A DNA stretch of 64,000 bases from an uncultured Collinsella sp. (GTDB lineage Bacteria > Actinomycetota > Coriobacteriia > Coriobacteriales > Coriobacteriaceae): the NCBI GenBank assembly GCA_900541475.1, contig UQJV01000002.1:1-64000 (forward strand), in the 5' to 3' direction. Shown here piece after piece: positions 14,849 through 24,066 of the stretch. The notes below the pieces were generated by a model. The model was not told the DNA's origin. It made no database searches and saw nothing but the letters and a program-made list of their open reading frames with translations. Positions within the stretch are counted from its first letter, which is position 1; each line of letters opens with the position of its first letter. The translations under genes were made by a program, and so were the position numbers.

Positions 14849-16021
14849 GTGATCTGCCCGCATTGCCTTAAGACTATAGAAGACGGCGCCTCGTTCTGCC
14901 CCTACTGCAACGCATACGTTGGTCCGGGCGACGGTCCCGAGCATACCGAGTTCGTGTTCTGCGATGGTTGCGGCGCACGCCTGTCCCCGCATGATCGCAC
15001 TTGTCCCAAGTGCGGGCGCCCCGCCCCGGGCATCCTTTCCAAAGACGCGGCTGCATCCGATCTGGCGGCAGGCCGCACGGCCGGCTTTCCACGCTTGACG
15101 CAGGAGCAGATCGATACCGAGGTGCCCCATGCGCCGGCGTCTGCCGCCGCGGTGCTTTCGGACGCCGCCGATCCCAACGAGACTTGTGTGCTGCCGGCCT
15201 TCGACAAGGACTTCGGCATCCCTAAGGTGGACATGCCGACGCCGGTTTCCCTGCGAGACGATGCTCAGTCCAATAAGCGAAAGCCCAAGCGAAAGGTGCA
15301 TCCCGATGAGGACGCTTACCACAAGCATAAGCGTCATATTCCCAAGTCGGTTATTGTCATAGCCCTGCTCGCGGCTGTGTGCGGCGGTGCCTATTGGTTT
15401 GTGACGACCGATCCCCTGGGTGTCATGCCGGGATTCTATAGTGAGTTTGGCCACGCTGCGCAGAGTACTTTCCCTTCGCGCCAGAAGGGCGAGCAGACTC
15501 AGGACGATGCCGCTAAGGTCGATGAGAGCGATGGCGACGACACCGCCGACGTGGTCAAGGAGGAGGTCGTGCTCACTGACGATGAACTTTATGCCAAGCT
15601 CGACCAGATTTACCAGACGATCCTCTCGTACAACACCGAGGACCAGATCGGCGAGGTGATCACCTCCTTTAACAGTGGCTATCTGCGCTCTTCGCTCAGC
15701 ACGCGCCAGGAGATTTCGCAGAGCGCCTATGACCTGCGCGAGCGCATCAAGCAGACGCAGGACGAACTCGACAATCTTAAGTTCCACGACGACACAGTCT
15801 ATGCCGAAGACATCGAGCACCTCAAGCAGCTTGCCGAGTGGATGTACGAGCGCGTCGATGTGATCTGCCAGAGCTGGGACATCTCGCTGTCCATCCCCGA
15901 CGGTGAGTCGATGAGCGCTCGCCAGAGCGAGATCTTGGCACCCATGGCACAGGGCGGCAACAGCGCGCTCAACCAGTACGATGCCAACGTGGGTGCTTGG
16001 AAGCCCCGGCAGCGCTCGTAA
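14849..16021 (+). CDS. Zinc-ribbon, single-pass membrane protein of unknown function
   Basis: The 390-aa protein opens with two zinc-ribbon modules: CPHC...CPYC within the first 21 residues and CDGC...CPKC around residues 38-55. A basic stretch (KRKPKRKVHPDE, HKHKRHIPK) precedes one hydrophobic helix (SVIVIALLAAVCGGAYWFV) near residue 170. An acidic, helical domain of about 200 residues follows, presumably outside the membrane. The GTG at 14849 follows AGAGGAAG. A TTG seven codons earlier is less likely. The architecture resembles 'zinc ribbon plus membrane anchor' sensors, but the role is unknown. Confidence 0.75.
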   Translation: MICPHCLKTIEDGASFCPYCNAYVGPGDGPEHTEFVFCDGCGARLSPHDRTCPKCGRPAPGILSKDAAASDLAAGRTAGFPRLTQEQIDTEVPHAPASAAAVLSDAADPNETCVLPAFDKDFGIPKVDMPTPVSLRDDAQSNKRKPKRKVHPDEDAYHKHKRHIPKSVIVIALLAAVCGGAYWFVTTDPLGVMPGFYSEFGHAAQSTFPSRQKGEQTQDDAAKVDESDGDDTADVVKEEVVLTDDELYAKLDQIYQTILSYNTEDQIGEVITSFNSGYLRSSLSTRQEISQSAYDLRERIKQTQDELDNLKFHDDTVYAEDIEHLKQLAEWMYERVDVICQSWDISLSIPDGESMSARQSEILAPMAQGGNSALNQYDANVGAWKPRQRS

Positions 16022-16125
16022 TTAATGCGCCTAAGCGGTATAACCTGCATGCGCAATTGATGAAAGCCTGTGCTTATTGCTACAATTCGAACAAATATGC
16101 TTTAAACGCACGAGGAAGGAACCAC

Positions 16126-16668
16126 ATGTTTGGTTTTAAGAAAGAGCTCTACACGCCCGAGTACCAGCTTGCCGGCGATGAGTGCGCGGTTATCGAGACG
16201 TCGAAGGGCACCATCAAGGTCAAGTTTGACGGCGAGGGCGCTCCCATCCACGTGGCGAACTTCTGCGAGCTTTCCACGATGGGTTTTTACGATGGCCTTA
16301 AGTTCCATCGCTATGTGCCCGGCTTTGTGATCCAGGGCGGCGACCCGAATACCCGCGATATGTCCGGCGCCGATGTCGCCGCCGGCCTTGAGGGCCCCGA
16401 CGGCATGCCCGGTACCGGCGGCCCTGGTTACTGCATCAAGGGCGAGTTCGCTACCAATCCGCGTAACAGCCACGTCGACGGCGCGCTTGCCATGGCACGT
16501 TCGATGGATCCCGATTCCGCGGGTTCGCAGTTCTACTTCTGCCTGGGCGCCCAGCATAACCTCGACTCCGGCTACACCGTCTTTGGCACCACGGTCGAGG
16601 GCCTCGATGTGATTTCGCAGTTGCGTGCCGGCGACGAGATCGTCCACGTCGAGATCGTTCACGAGTAA
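16126..16668 (+). CDS. Peptidyl-prolyl cis-trans isomerase, cyclophilin type
   Basis: Cytoplasmic proline isomerase of 180 aa. Cyclophilin motifs are FCELSTMGFYDGLKFHRYVPGF (split here by the active-site FHR), VIQGGDP, GALAMAR and SGSQF-like AGSQFYFCLG. An insertion around GLEGPDGMPGTGGPGY is of the kind typical of bacterial single-domain forms. There is no signal peptide. The ATG at 16126 has GAGGAAGGA upstream. It is followed by the TPR gene after an 11-base gap, so the two may be cotranscribed. Confidence 0.93.
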   Translation: MFGFKKELYTPEYQLAGDECAVIETSKGTIKVKFDGEGAPIHVANFCELSTMGFYDGLKFHRYVPGFVIQGGDPNTRDMSGADVAAGLEGPDGMPGTGGPGYCIKGEFATNPRNSHVDGALAMARSMDPDSAGSQFYFCLGAQHNLDSGYTVFGTTVEGLDVISQLRAGDEIVHVEIVHE

Positions 16669-16679
16669 AGGGGACTTCC

Positions 16680-17975
16680 TTGAATAGCCAGCTGATCCAA
16701 CAGGGCCGCGCCGCTTATCGCGCGGGTGATTATTCCGCTGCCGCCCAGATGCTCGGTGCGGCAAAGACCCCCAGCGAGATTATGGGCGAGGCCGACCATC
16801 TGCGCGGCAACGCCTTGATGCACCTGGGCATGTATGCCGAGGCCGCCGAGGCCTACGCCGCCGCCCTCAACGACGGCACCTATGGCAAGCGCGGTGCGCT
16901 GCTCACCAACCGCGGTAAGGCGCTTGCTGCCGTGGGTGACTATGCGACCGCAGTCCAGGCGTTCTCTGCCGCAACGCAGGATGCATCCTATGCGACGCCG
17001 TTTAAGGCCTATCTGGGCCTGGGCAACGCCCTGTTCCAGTCGGGCGATTATGCCAATGCCGGCACTGCCTTCCGTCAGGCCGCCATCGATGGTGCCAACC
17101 CGGCTCCTGCCGCTGCCCTCGGCGATCTTGGTCGCTGCTTCATTAAGCTCGGCCGTCCGGCAGACGCCGTAGAGACCTACCGCACGGCCATCGACTTTGC
17201 CGGTCCGCGCGACGACACGCGTGCGCTTAACGCCGGTATGGGTGAGGCACTCTCTGCCGCCGGTCGCCCCTCTGACGCGCTCGATGCCTTTAACGCCGCC
17301 ACTGCCGATGGCATCTACCAGCTCACGCCCGAGCAGGCCGACGAGCTTGCCCGCGTGCAAGATTCCCTCGCTGCGCTTTCGGCCCAGACGGCCATGGCCA
17401 CGGCTCCGGCGCCCGCGATGGATGCTCCGGCCGTCGACCCGCTCGACCCCACGGGTGCTACCGGTCAGTTTATGCCCGACCCCTCGGACACCGGCTTCTT
17501 TACCCTGTCCGAGTCCGAGATGGTTCAGCAGGACCGCAAGGAGGCCAAGGTCCGTCGCCGCCATCGCCACACGGGCCTCAAGGTCTTCTTGGTGCTGCTT
17601 CTGCTGGTTGTCCTTGCCGCAGGTGGTCTTGGCTTTGCCTACACGCGCGGCCTGGGCTTCCCTTCGCAGGAGTCTGTTGTCACCGACCTGTTCCAGGCCG
17701 CAGGTGACGGCGATACCGCCAAGGCCGAGTCCTGCCTGGCCTCCAGCCTGTCCGAGGACGCCAAGTCGATGATCGTTTCCTCGATTCCGCAGGGCGCCAC
17801 CGTCTCCATCGAGGGCATGGATCAGTCTATGACCGAGACCACCGCCAAGGTCAAGGCGTCGCTGTCCAAGGGCGGCGAGCAGGAGTACACCGTCAAGTTC
17901 GTGCGCTCCGACAACCATATCGGTTGGGCCGTCTCCTCGCTCGACATCGATCTCTCGGCTGCTGACAACCAGTAG
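16680..17975 (+). CDS. TPR-repeat membrane protein of unknown function
   Basis: A 431-aa protein starting at TTG after AAAGGGGA. Residues 1 to about 225 are successive tetratricopeptide helices (GRAAYRAGDYSAAAQML, GNALFQSGDYANAGTAFRQA, GRPADAVETYRTAI). An Ala/Pro linker and an Arg/His-rich stretch (KVRRRHRHTG) precede a hydrophobic helix at about 300-321 (VFLVLLLLVVLAAGGLGFAY). A C-terminal extracytoplasmic domain follows, with a Ser/Asp-rich fold of the DUF4878 or lumazine-like lipoprotein type. It probably scaffolds proteins at the membrane. Partner unknown. Confidence 0.72.
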   Translation: MNSQLIQQGRAAYRAGDYSAAAQMLGAAKTPSEIMGEADHLRGNALMHLGMYAEAAEAYAAALNDGTYGKRGALLTNRGKALAAVGDYATAVQAFSAATQDASYATPFKAYLGLGNALFQSGDYANAGTAFRQAAIDGANPAPAAALGDLGRCFIKLGRPADAVETYRTAIDFAGPRDDTRALNAGMGEALSAAGRPSDALDAFNAATADGIYQLTPEQADELARVQDSLAALSAQTAMATAPAPAMDAPAVDPLDPTGATGQFMPDPSDTGFFTLSESEMVQQDRKEAKVRRRHRHTGLKVFLVLLLLVVLAAGGLGFAYTRGLGFPSQESVVTDLFQAAGDGDTAKAESCLASSLSEDAKSMIVSSIPQGATVSIEGMDQSMTETTAKVKASLSKGGEQEYTVKFVRSDNHIGWAVSSLDIDLSAADNQ

Positions 17976-17997
17976 TGACCTTATGAGATTTGGCGCT

Positions 17998-18030
17998 GCC
18001 CGGTGCTTCACCGCAAGTGAGGTGCCGGGC
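17998..18030 (+). terminator. Hairpin after the TPR gene
   Basis: GCCCGGTGCTTCAC pairs with GTGAGGTGCCGGGC (14 bp including three G-U pairs) around a CGCAA loop. The tract after it is TTGCGC, so it is not a classical rho-independent terminator, but it separates two transcription units. Confidence 0.5.
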
Positions 18031-18090
18031 TTGCGCTAGTATGATGGGCTAGTAGTTTTCCAGCAATCATCCAACACATCAGGAGTTGCG

Positions 18091-19134
18091 TTGTTTTCTT
18101 TGATGGATATGTTCTTCGGTAGCTATGCGGGCGATCTTGCCATCGACCTCGGCACCGCCAACACGCTTGTCTCCGTGCGCGGCAAGGGCATCGTCATTCG
18201 CGAGCCCTCCGTTGTCGCCATCGATAAGAACGATGAGCGCATCCTGGCTGTCGGTATCGAGGCAAAGCGCATGCTCGGCCGTACGCCCGGCAACATTGTG
18301 GCTGTGCGTCCCCTTAAGGACGGCGTTATCGCCGACTTTGACGTTACCGAGGCCATGCTTCGCTATTTTATCGACAAGGCGTCCGAGAAGCGCTATCCGT
18401 GGACCCCGCGTCCGCGCGTTGTCGTCTGCGTCCCCTCCGGCGTCACGTCGGTCGAGAAGCGCGCCGTTTTTGAGGCTACGATCCAGGCCGGTGCCCGCCA
18501 GGCATACCTGATCGAGGAGCCCATGGCCGCTGCTATCGGCGCCGACTTGCCTGTTGAGGAGCCGACCGGCTCCATGGTTATCGATATCGGTGGCGGTACC
18601 ACCGAGGTCGCCGTTATCGCCATGGGCGGTATCGTCGTGTCGCAGTCCATCCGCATTGCCGGTGACGAGTTTGACCAGGCTATCCTTACCCACGTTCGCG
18701 ATGCCTATAACCTGGCTATCGGCGAGCGCACGGCCGAGGACATCAAGATCAAGGTCGGTTCTGCCGTGCCACTCAAGGACGAGCTCGACGTCGAGGTCAA
18801 CGGCCGTGACGTGATCACGGGCCTGCCCAAGACCGTGCGCATCGAGAGCGAGGAGATCCGCCGCGCGCTCAACAAGCCGCTCGACGAGATGGCCAAGGCC
18901 GTCAAGGACGCCCTCGACGCCACACCGCCCGATCTTGCCTCGGATCTTATGTACTACGGCATTCTGTTGACCGGCGGCGGTGCACTGCTGCGCGGCCTCG
19001 ACGTTCGCTTGCGCGATGAGACCGGCGTTTCGGTCAACGTTAGCCCTACGGCGCTCGACAACGTCGTCAACGGCTGTGCCCGCGTGCTTGAGGCCAATGC
19101 GTTTGACGGTGGCTTCGTCCAGACCAATGCTTAA
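18091..19134 (+). CDS. mreB: Rod-shape determining actin homologue MreB
   Basis: Bacterial actin that directs lateral wall synthesis. The 347-aa protein has the phosphate-1 loop DLGTANTLV, VCVPSGVTSVEKRAV, phosphate-2 DIGGGTTEVAVI, and the adenosine motif LTGGGALLRGL. An N-terminal amphipathic start (LFSLMDMFFG) fits membrane binding. It begins at TTG, five bases after AGGAG. First gene of the mreBCD-PBP2-rodA operon. Rod-shaped cells are implied. Confidence 0.97.
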   Translation: MFSLMDMFFGSYAGDLAIDLGTANTLVSVRGKGIVIREPSVVAIDKNDERILAVGIEAKRMLGRTPGNIVAVRPLKDGVIADFDVTEAMLRYFIDKASEKRYPWTPRPRVVVCVPSGVTSVEKRAVFEATIQAGARQAYLIEEPMAAAIGADLPVEEPTGSMVIDIGGGTTEVAVIAMGGIVVSQSIRIAGDEFDQAILTHVRDAYNLAIGERTAEDIKIKVGSAVPLKDELDVEVNGRDVITGLPKTVRIESEEIRRALNKPLDEMAKAVKDALDATPPDLASDLMYYGILLTGGGALLRGLDVRLRDETGVSVNVSPTALDNVVNGCARVLEANAFDGGFVQTNA

Positions 19135-19155
19135 TTTCCAAAAGGTGGATTCCAT

Positions 19156-20148
19156 TTGGCACGATCTTCGGGTTTCTCTTCAAATCTGAATACCAAGCGA
19201 CAATCAACGGGTATGCGCCCGTTGATTGTTTTCAGTGTGATTTCGGTGCTGCTCCTCACGTTTTATATTCGTGAAGGCGAGGCGGGTCCGATTCACGCCG
19301 TGCGTTCGGGCGTGACGACGATTACCTCGCCGGTGCGTTTTGTGGGCTCGGCTGTGGCTGCGCCCTTCAACGCAATCGGAAACGTGTTCTCTAACCTTAC
19401 GGCTTCGCAAGACACCCTCGACGAGCTTAAGAAGCAAAACGAGGTTCTGACGTCAAAGGTTGCCGAGCTCTCCGAGGCCCAAAAGACCGCCGAGCGACTC
19501 GAGAGCCTGGTCGGTCTGCAGTCGACCTACAATCTCAAGTCCACCGCGGCTCGCATTGTAGGCGCTTCGGGCGATGCCTGGACCTCGACGGTTACCATCG
19601 ACAAGGGCTCGGCCGATGGGCTTACCATCAACATGCCTGTGACGAGTTCTGCCGGTGTCATCGGTCAGATTATCGAGGTTTCGGCCAAGACCTCCACCGT
19701 CCGCCTGATTGCTGATGAGAACTCGGGTGTGTCCGCCATGGTGCAGGATACGCGCGCTCAGGGCATGCTGCAGGGCCAGCCCGACGGTACCCTGCGCCTG
19801 GAGCACGTGAGTGTCGACTCCGACGTGAAGGTGGGCGACATCATCGTGACCTCGGGCATCGGCGGCGTGTTTCCCAAGGGCCTGCCGCTCGGTACGGTTT
19901 CCTCGGTGGAGAAGTCTGCCAACGATGTGTACTACACCATCGTCGTTCGCGCGCAGACAACGGCCGAAAACAACGAGGAAGTGCTGGTCATTACGTCGTT
20001 GACCGATGAGCAGTCGGCTTCGGACGAGGATGTGAGCAGCGCCAATAGTACGCCGCAGGGCACCTCGCGTGATGCGGCCACCAAGTCCAAAGATGACAGC
20101 TCGGACGATAGCTCCGATGCGTCCGATGATTCCGGTTCGAGCGAATAG
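19156..20148 (+). CDS. mreC: Rod-shape determining protein MreC
   Basis: Bitopic membrane protein linking MreB to extracellular wall enzymes; 330 aa. A hydrophobic anchor lies near residues 23-38 (PLIVFSVISVLLLTFYI), then a coiled coil (LDELKKQNEVLTSKVAEL) and the beta-barrel MreC core (PVTSSAGVIGQI, VIVTSGIGGVFPKGLPLG-like). The final 45 residues are Ser/Asp-rich and probably disordered. The start is TTG with AAAGGTGG upstream. It follows mreB by 21 bases. Confidence 0.95.
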   Translation: MARSSGFSSNLNTKRQSTGMRPLIVFSVISVLLLTFYIREGEAGPIHAVRSGVTTITSPVRFVGSAVAAPFNAIGNVFSNLTASQDTLDELKKQNEVLTSKVAELSEAQKTAERLESLVGLQSTYNLKSTAARIVGASGDAWTSTVTIDKGSADGLTINMPVTSSAGVIGQIIEVSAKTSTVRLIADENSGVSAMVQDTRAQGMLQGQPDGTLRLEHVSVDSDVKVGDIIVTSGIGGVFPKGLPLGTVSSVEKSANDVYYTIVVRAQTTAENNEEVLVITSLTDEQSASDEDVSSANSTPQGTSRDAATKSKDDSSDDSSDASDDSGSSE

Positions 20149-20160
20149 GGAGGCTTGTCC

Positions 20161-20727
20161 ATGGATCTACACGAACAGGGGGCTGGCTCCCGTGCTTTTG
20201 CGATTGCCGCCATTGTCTGCGTCCTGTTGCAGGCGGGCTTGGCGCCGCAGATCTCCATTGCGGGCGGTCGCGTCAACTTTATGATTGTCCTGGTGTGTCT
20301 GGGCGTGTTTTCGGGCGACCCCACGCGTGCCGTCATTTGCGGTTTTTGCTGTGGCCTGTTCTACGACCTGTCGGCTGCCGTGCCGGTGGGTGTGATGTCG
20401 CTGTTGCTGACAGTGGGTAGCTTTGCCCTGGTGCACAGCGCCGCCGGTCAGACGGGCGGCACCCCGAGCGCTCGCGGCATCACGGTGGGTGCCTTCGCGT
20501 TTGCCATTAACGTGATCTACAGCATTATCTTGTTGTTTATGGGTCTGGAGTCGAGTTTTGTAGTGGCGATCTTTGGACACGCCCTGCCGTCCTCGATTCT
20601 GACGGGCCTGGTCGCTGTTCCGTTTTTGATGTCCGGCGTCGCGCCGCAGTCTGGCTACGGGTTCTCCGCACGCGGTGGGCGTCAGACGGGTATGCGCTTT
20701 AAGCCCAAGACCCATAAACTCAAATAG
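20161..20727 (+). CDS. mreD: Rod-shape determining protein MreD
   Basis: Polytopic membrane protein of 188 aa with about five hydrophobic helices (AFAIAAIVCVLLQAGL, FMIVLVCLGVFSG, VGVMSLLLTVGSFALV), matching the MreD/ECF-S-like fold. I chose the ATG at 20161, seven bases after AGGGAGG; the TTG at 20155 is too close to it. A basic C-terminal tail follows. Operon member between mreC and the PBP2 gene. Confidence 0.9.
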   Translation: MDLHEQGAGSRAFAIAAIVCVLLQAGLAPQISIAGGRVNFMIVLVCLGVFSGDPTRAVICGFCCGLFYDLSAAVPVGVMSLLLTVGSFALVHSAAGQTGGTPSARGITVGAFAFAINVIYSIILLFMGLESSFVVAIFGHALPSSILTGLVAVPFLMSGVAPQSGYGFSARGGRQTGMRFKPKTHKLK

Positions 20728-20739
20728 GGGAGGCCGCAG

Positions 20740-22812
20740 ATGTCTTCCCAGATGACGGTTGTTGTCGCCGGTATCGTGTTGGTCGTGGCCATTGTGGTCG
20801 CACTGGTCATCATGCGCCGCGGCGACTCTCGCTTTACCTACGACACACAGCACGGAACGGCCCCGCGCGCCACAGAGGGCGAGGGCAATACGGCCGCCAC
20901 CGCCTTTAAGGGTCGCTTTTCCATCCTCACCACCGGTGTGGGTGCGATGTTTGCCGCACTTGCCGTTAAGCTGTGGGGCATGCAGATGGTCTCGTCGGAC
21001 TACTATGACAAGCGGGCGCAGAGCAATCAGACCCGTACCGTTACCACGCCCGCCGTGCGTGGCCGCATCCTGGACCGCAACGGCGTCGCGCTGGTACAGA
21101 ACCGTCCCTCGCTTGCTGTCGTCGCCTATCGCGACCTTGCCGGCGACAAGGTGCTGGTGCGTCATCTCGCTAACGTGCTTGGCATGCCGTATGTCGCGGT
21201 GCTGCGCAACATCCAGGACAATTCCGAAGGCGCGCAGAGTCTGCATACCATCGCGACTGACGTGCGCCGCTCTACTGTCGCCTACATTCAGGAGCACGCC
21301 GGTGAGTTTCCCGGCGTGAAGATCGCTGAGCGCACCGAGCGCCAGTACCCGTATGGCGAGACCGCCTGCCATATCTTGGGCTATACCGGCACCATTACCT
21401 CCGAGCAGCTCGAGGCGCAGAACAAGAAGGCCTCCGAGGACAGCAACGAGTCTGCGGGTAAGATTGCCTACCAGTCGGGTGACATCGTAGGCCAGGCGGG
21501 CGTGGAGAGCTATTACGAAAACCTGCTCCAGGGCATTCGCGGTGAACAGACAGTAAAGGTCGACGCCTCGGGTAACGTTACCGGACAGGCTGGCGCCGTG
21601 CCCCCACGTGCGGGCTCCGATGTCAAGCTCACGATCGACCTTGCCATTCAGCAAGCCTGCGAGACGGCTCTTGCCGATGCCATCGCGCGCGCTAAGCAAT
21701 CGGGCTACAGCAATGCCGGCAACGGTGCGGTGGTGTGCCTCGACCCCAACAATGGCGAGATTCTGGGTATGGCCAGCGAGCCCAAATTCGATCCGTCCGT
21801 GTTTATCGGCGGCGTCTCCAACGACGTGTGGACCGAGCTCAATGACGATGAGGGCTCGCACCCGCTTCTCAACCGCGCCATTGGCGGCCAGTACATGTCG
21901 GCTTCGACCATCAAGCCGCTGACTTCACTTGCCGCGCTCGAATATGGTACCTACACCTCTTCCCAGACCACGGACTGCACGGGCTATTGGACGGGCCTGG
22001 GCAAGCAGTGGGGCAAGTACTGCTGGCTGCACTCCGGTCATGGAACCATGACGCTTCAGTCGGGCATCGCAAATTCGTGCGACCCGGTCTTCTATGATAT
22101 CGGCAAGGCGTTCTTCTATGACAAGGACAACCCCGAGGGCCTGCAGGAGATGTTCCGTCGTTGGGGTTTGGGCTCGACATGCGGCATCGACCTTCCCAGT
22201 GAAGGCGCCGGGCGTATTCCCGATGCCGAATGGAAGGAATCCTTCTTTGCCGATGCCTCGGCAGAGGATCGCAAGTGGAACGCGGGCGACATGACCAACA
22301 TCGCCATCGGCCAGGGCGATATCTTGGTGACGCCGTTGCAGATGGCGTGCGCCTATATGGGGCTTGCCAACGGTGGCAAGCAGTTCACACCGCACGTGTT
22401 TCTGTCCGCTGTCTCGCGTGACGGCGACGGGGGCGATGCCTATACCTACAACGGCAAGGGCTCCAAAAAGCGCCTCACCGCCAAGATTAACAGTGATGCC
22501 GATTTGACACTGGTGCGCAACGGCATGCACGACGTCATCTATTCGACATCCGCCACTACGGCGTCGCACTTTACCAACTTGACGCCGCAAGTCTACGGCA
22601 AGTCGGGCACCGGCGAGAAAAGCGGCGAGGACGAGTATTCCTGGTTCTGCGCATATGCTCCCGCCGACGACCCCAAGTACGTAATTGCTACTGTCTTGGA
22701 ACAGGGCGGCGGCGGTTCGGCCATTGCCCTACATGTCGTGCGCGATGTGCTCGGTGCCATCTACAACGAGCCCGATACATCTTCTGCCACGGGCGATTCT
22801 TCGGTTCGATAG
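20740..22812 (+). CDS. mrdA: Penicillin-binding protein 2, elongasome transpeptidase
   Basis: Cross-links peptidoglycan during elongation, paired with RodA. The 690-aa protein has the class B dimerisation motif RGRILDRNGVAL, then the transpeptidase triad: STIK with Ser389 and Lys392, SCD at 446-448, and KSGT at 621-624. Two hydrophobic segments precede the catalytic part, at residues 5-25 and about 61-80, where most PBP2 proteins have one. The ATG at 20740 follows GGGGAGG. It lies 12 bases after mreD and 9 before rodA. Confidence 0.95.
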   Translation: MSSQMTVVVAGIVLVVAIVVALVIMRRGDSRFTYDTQHGTAPRATEGEGNTAATAFKGRFSILTTGVGAMFAALAVKLWGMQMVSSDYYDKRAQSNQTRTVTTPAVRGRILDRNGVALVQNRPSLAVVAYRDLAGDKVLVRHLANVLGMPYVAVLRNIQDNSEGAQSLHTIATDVRRSTVAYIQEHAGEFPGVKIAERTERQYPYGETACHILGYTGTITSEQLEAQNKKASEDSNESAGKIAYQSGDIVGQAGVESYYENLLQGIRGEQTVKVDASGNVTGQAGAVPPRAGSDVKLTIDLAIQQACETALADAIARAKQSGYSNAGNGAVVCLDPNNGEILGMASEPKFDPSVFIGGVSNDVWTELNDDEGSHPLLNRAIGGQYMSASTIKPLTSLAALEYGTYTSSQTTDCTGYWTGLGKQWGKYCWLHSGHGTMTLQSGIANSCDPVFYDIGKAFFYDKDNPEGLQEMFRRWGLGSTCGIDLPSEGAGRIPDAEWKESFFADASAEDRKWNAGDMTNIAIGQGDILVTPLQMACAYMGLANGGKQFTPHVFLSAVSRDGDGGDAYTYNGKGSKKRLTAKINSDADLTLVRNGMHDVIYSTSATTASHFTNLTPQVYGKSGTGEKSGEDEYSWFCAYAPADDPKYVIATVLEQGGGGSAIALHVVRDVLGAIYNEPDTSSATGDSSVR

Positions 22813-22821
22813 GAGGTTGCG

Positions 22822-24048
22822 ATGGATTTTTCGCCGGCGGACCTGTTCCGCTCAACTAAAACCGGTTCCCGCAGCAGCCTGGACCGTGTCAACAAGCAGC
22901 TTTCGGCCTCGCGCGGCACGTTTCGCCAAAAGGTGCACATCGGCGTGCTGCTTGCCGCCGTGGCGCTCGTTGCCTATGGCGCCATCATTATTTGGTCGGC
23001 CTCGCAGTTTAAGGCTGATGCCTCATTCTCGCGTCACCTGTTGGGCATCGGCATCGGTGCGGTGCTTGCGGTGCTCGTCTGGCGAACCGATCTGCGCGGC
23101 ATCTCTAACTTCTCGACGGCGCTGCTCGTCATCGACCTCATTGTGATTTTCTCGCCCAAGATTCCGGGACTGTCCTATACGGGCGGTTTGGGCATGACGG
23201 GCTGGATCAAGATTCCCGGTATCGGTCTTACCTTCCAGCCGGTCGAGCTCGCCAAGCTCATCACGATCTTTTTTATCGCCACGCTTGGCTCGCAGTACAA
23301 CGGCCGCATCGATACCGTCCGCGACTACATTAAGCTCTGCGGCATGCTGTCCGTTCCGTTTTTGGCCGTCGTCGCCATGGGTGACCTGGGTTCGGGCCTG
23401 GTCGTGTTGGTGTCGGGTGCCGTTGTCATCTGCATGAGCGGTGCACGCCGCGAATGGGTGCTTTCGACTTTGGCTCTGCTCGTGGGCCTGGTGGCGCTCG
23501 TCCTGGCGCTCGATTCTGTCTTCGATTCGCTGCTCGGCCACGATGTGCTCATTAAGCAGTACCAGATGAATCGTCTGACGGTCTTCATCGACCCCGACAA
23601 CGCCGATTCGGACGATGCGTACAATCTGCAGCAATCGCTCATCGCGGTTGGATCGGGCGGTTTCTTTGGTAAGGGCCTGGGGCATGCGACGCAGTCTGCC
23701 GGTGGCTTTCTGCCCGAGTTCCATACCGACTTCGTCTTCGCTTTTTTGTCTGAGACCTTTGGCTTCTGCGGCTCCTTTTTGCTGCTGTGCCTGTACGTGC
23801 TGCTCATCTTCTCGACGATTCGCGTCGCCTTTAAGTGCGAGTCTCTGTTCCTACGCTTGTCATGCGTAGGTATCGTCGGCATGTGGGCATTCCAGACGTT
23901 CGAGAACATCGGCATGTGCATCGGCATGATGCCGATTACCGGTATTCCGCTGCCGTTCATTAGCTTCGGTTCGTCGTCGATGATGATCCAGTTGCTGACG
24001 GTGGGTATCGTACAATCCATATGGCGGCATCGTTCGGGCGCCGCGTAA
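22822..24048 (+). CDS. rodA: SEDS peptidoglycan glycosyltransferase RodA
   Basis: Polymerises lipid II in the elongation machinery with PBP2. The 408-aa polytopic protein has about ten helices and SEDS signatures: YTGGLGMTGWIKIPGIGLTFQP, PVELAKLITI, a GDLGSGLV block, GSGGFFGKGLGHATQ, and the C-terminal PFISFGSSSMM. The first 30 residues are polar and Ser/Arg-rich, an N-terminal cytoplasmic extension. AGGAGG precedes the ATG at 22822. Confidence 0.96.
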   Translation: MDFSPADLFRSTKTGSRSSLDRVNKQLSASRGTFRQKVHIGVLLAAVALVAYGAIIIWSASQFKADASFSRHLLGIGIGAVLAVLVWRTDLRGISNFSTALLVIDLIVIFSPKIPGLSYTGGLGMTGWIKIPGIGLTFQPVELAKLITIFFIATLGSQYNGRIDTVRDYIKLCGMLSVPFLAVVAMGDLGSGLVVLVSGAVVICMSGARREWVLSTLALLVGLVALVLALDSVFDSLLGHDVLIKQYQMNRLTVFIDPDNADSDDAYNLQQSLIAVGSGGFFGKGLGHATQSAGGFLPEFHTDFVFAFLSETFGFCGSFLLLCLYVLLIFSTIRVAFKCESLFLRLSCVGIVGMWAFQTFENIGMCIGMMPITGIPLPFISFGSSSMMIQLLTVGIVQSIWRHRSGAA

Positions 24049-24066
24049 CCGCTGGAGGGGTTTGCT

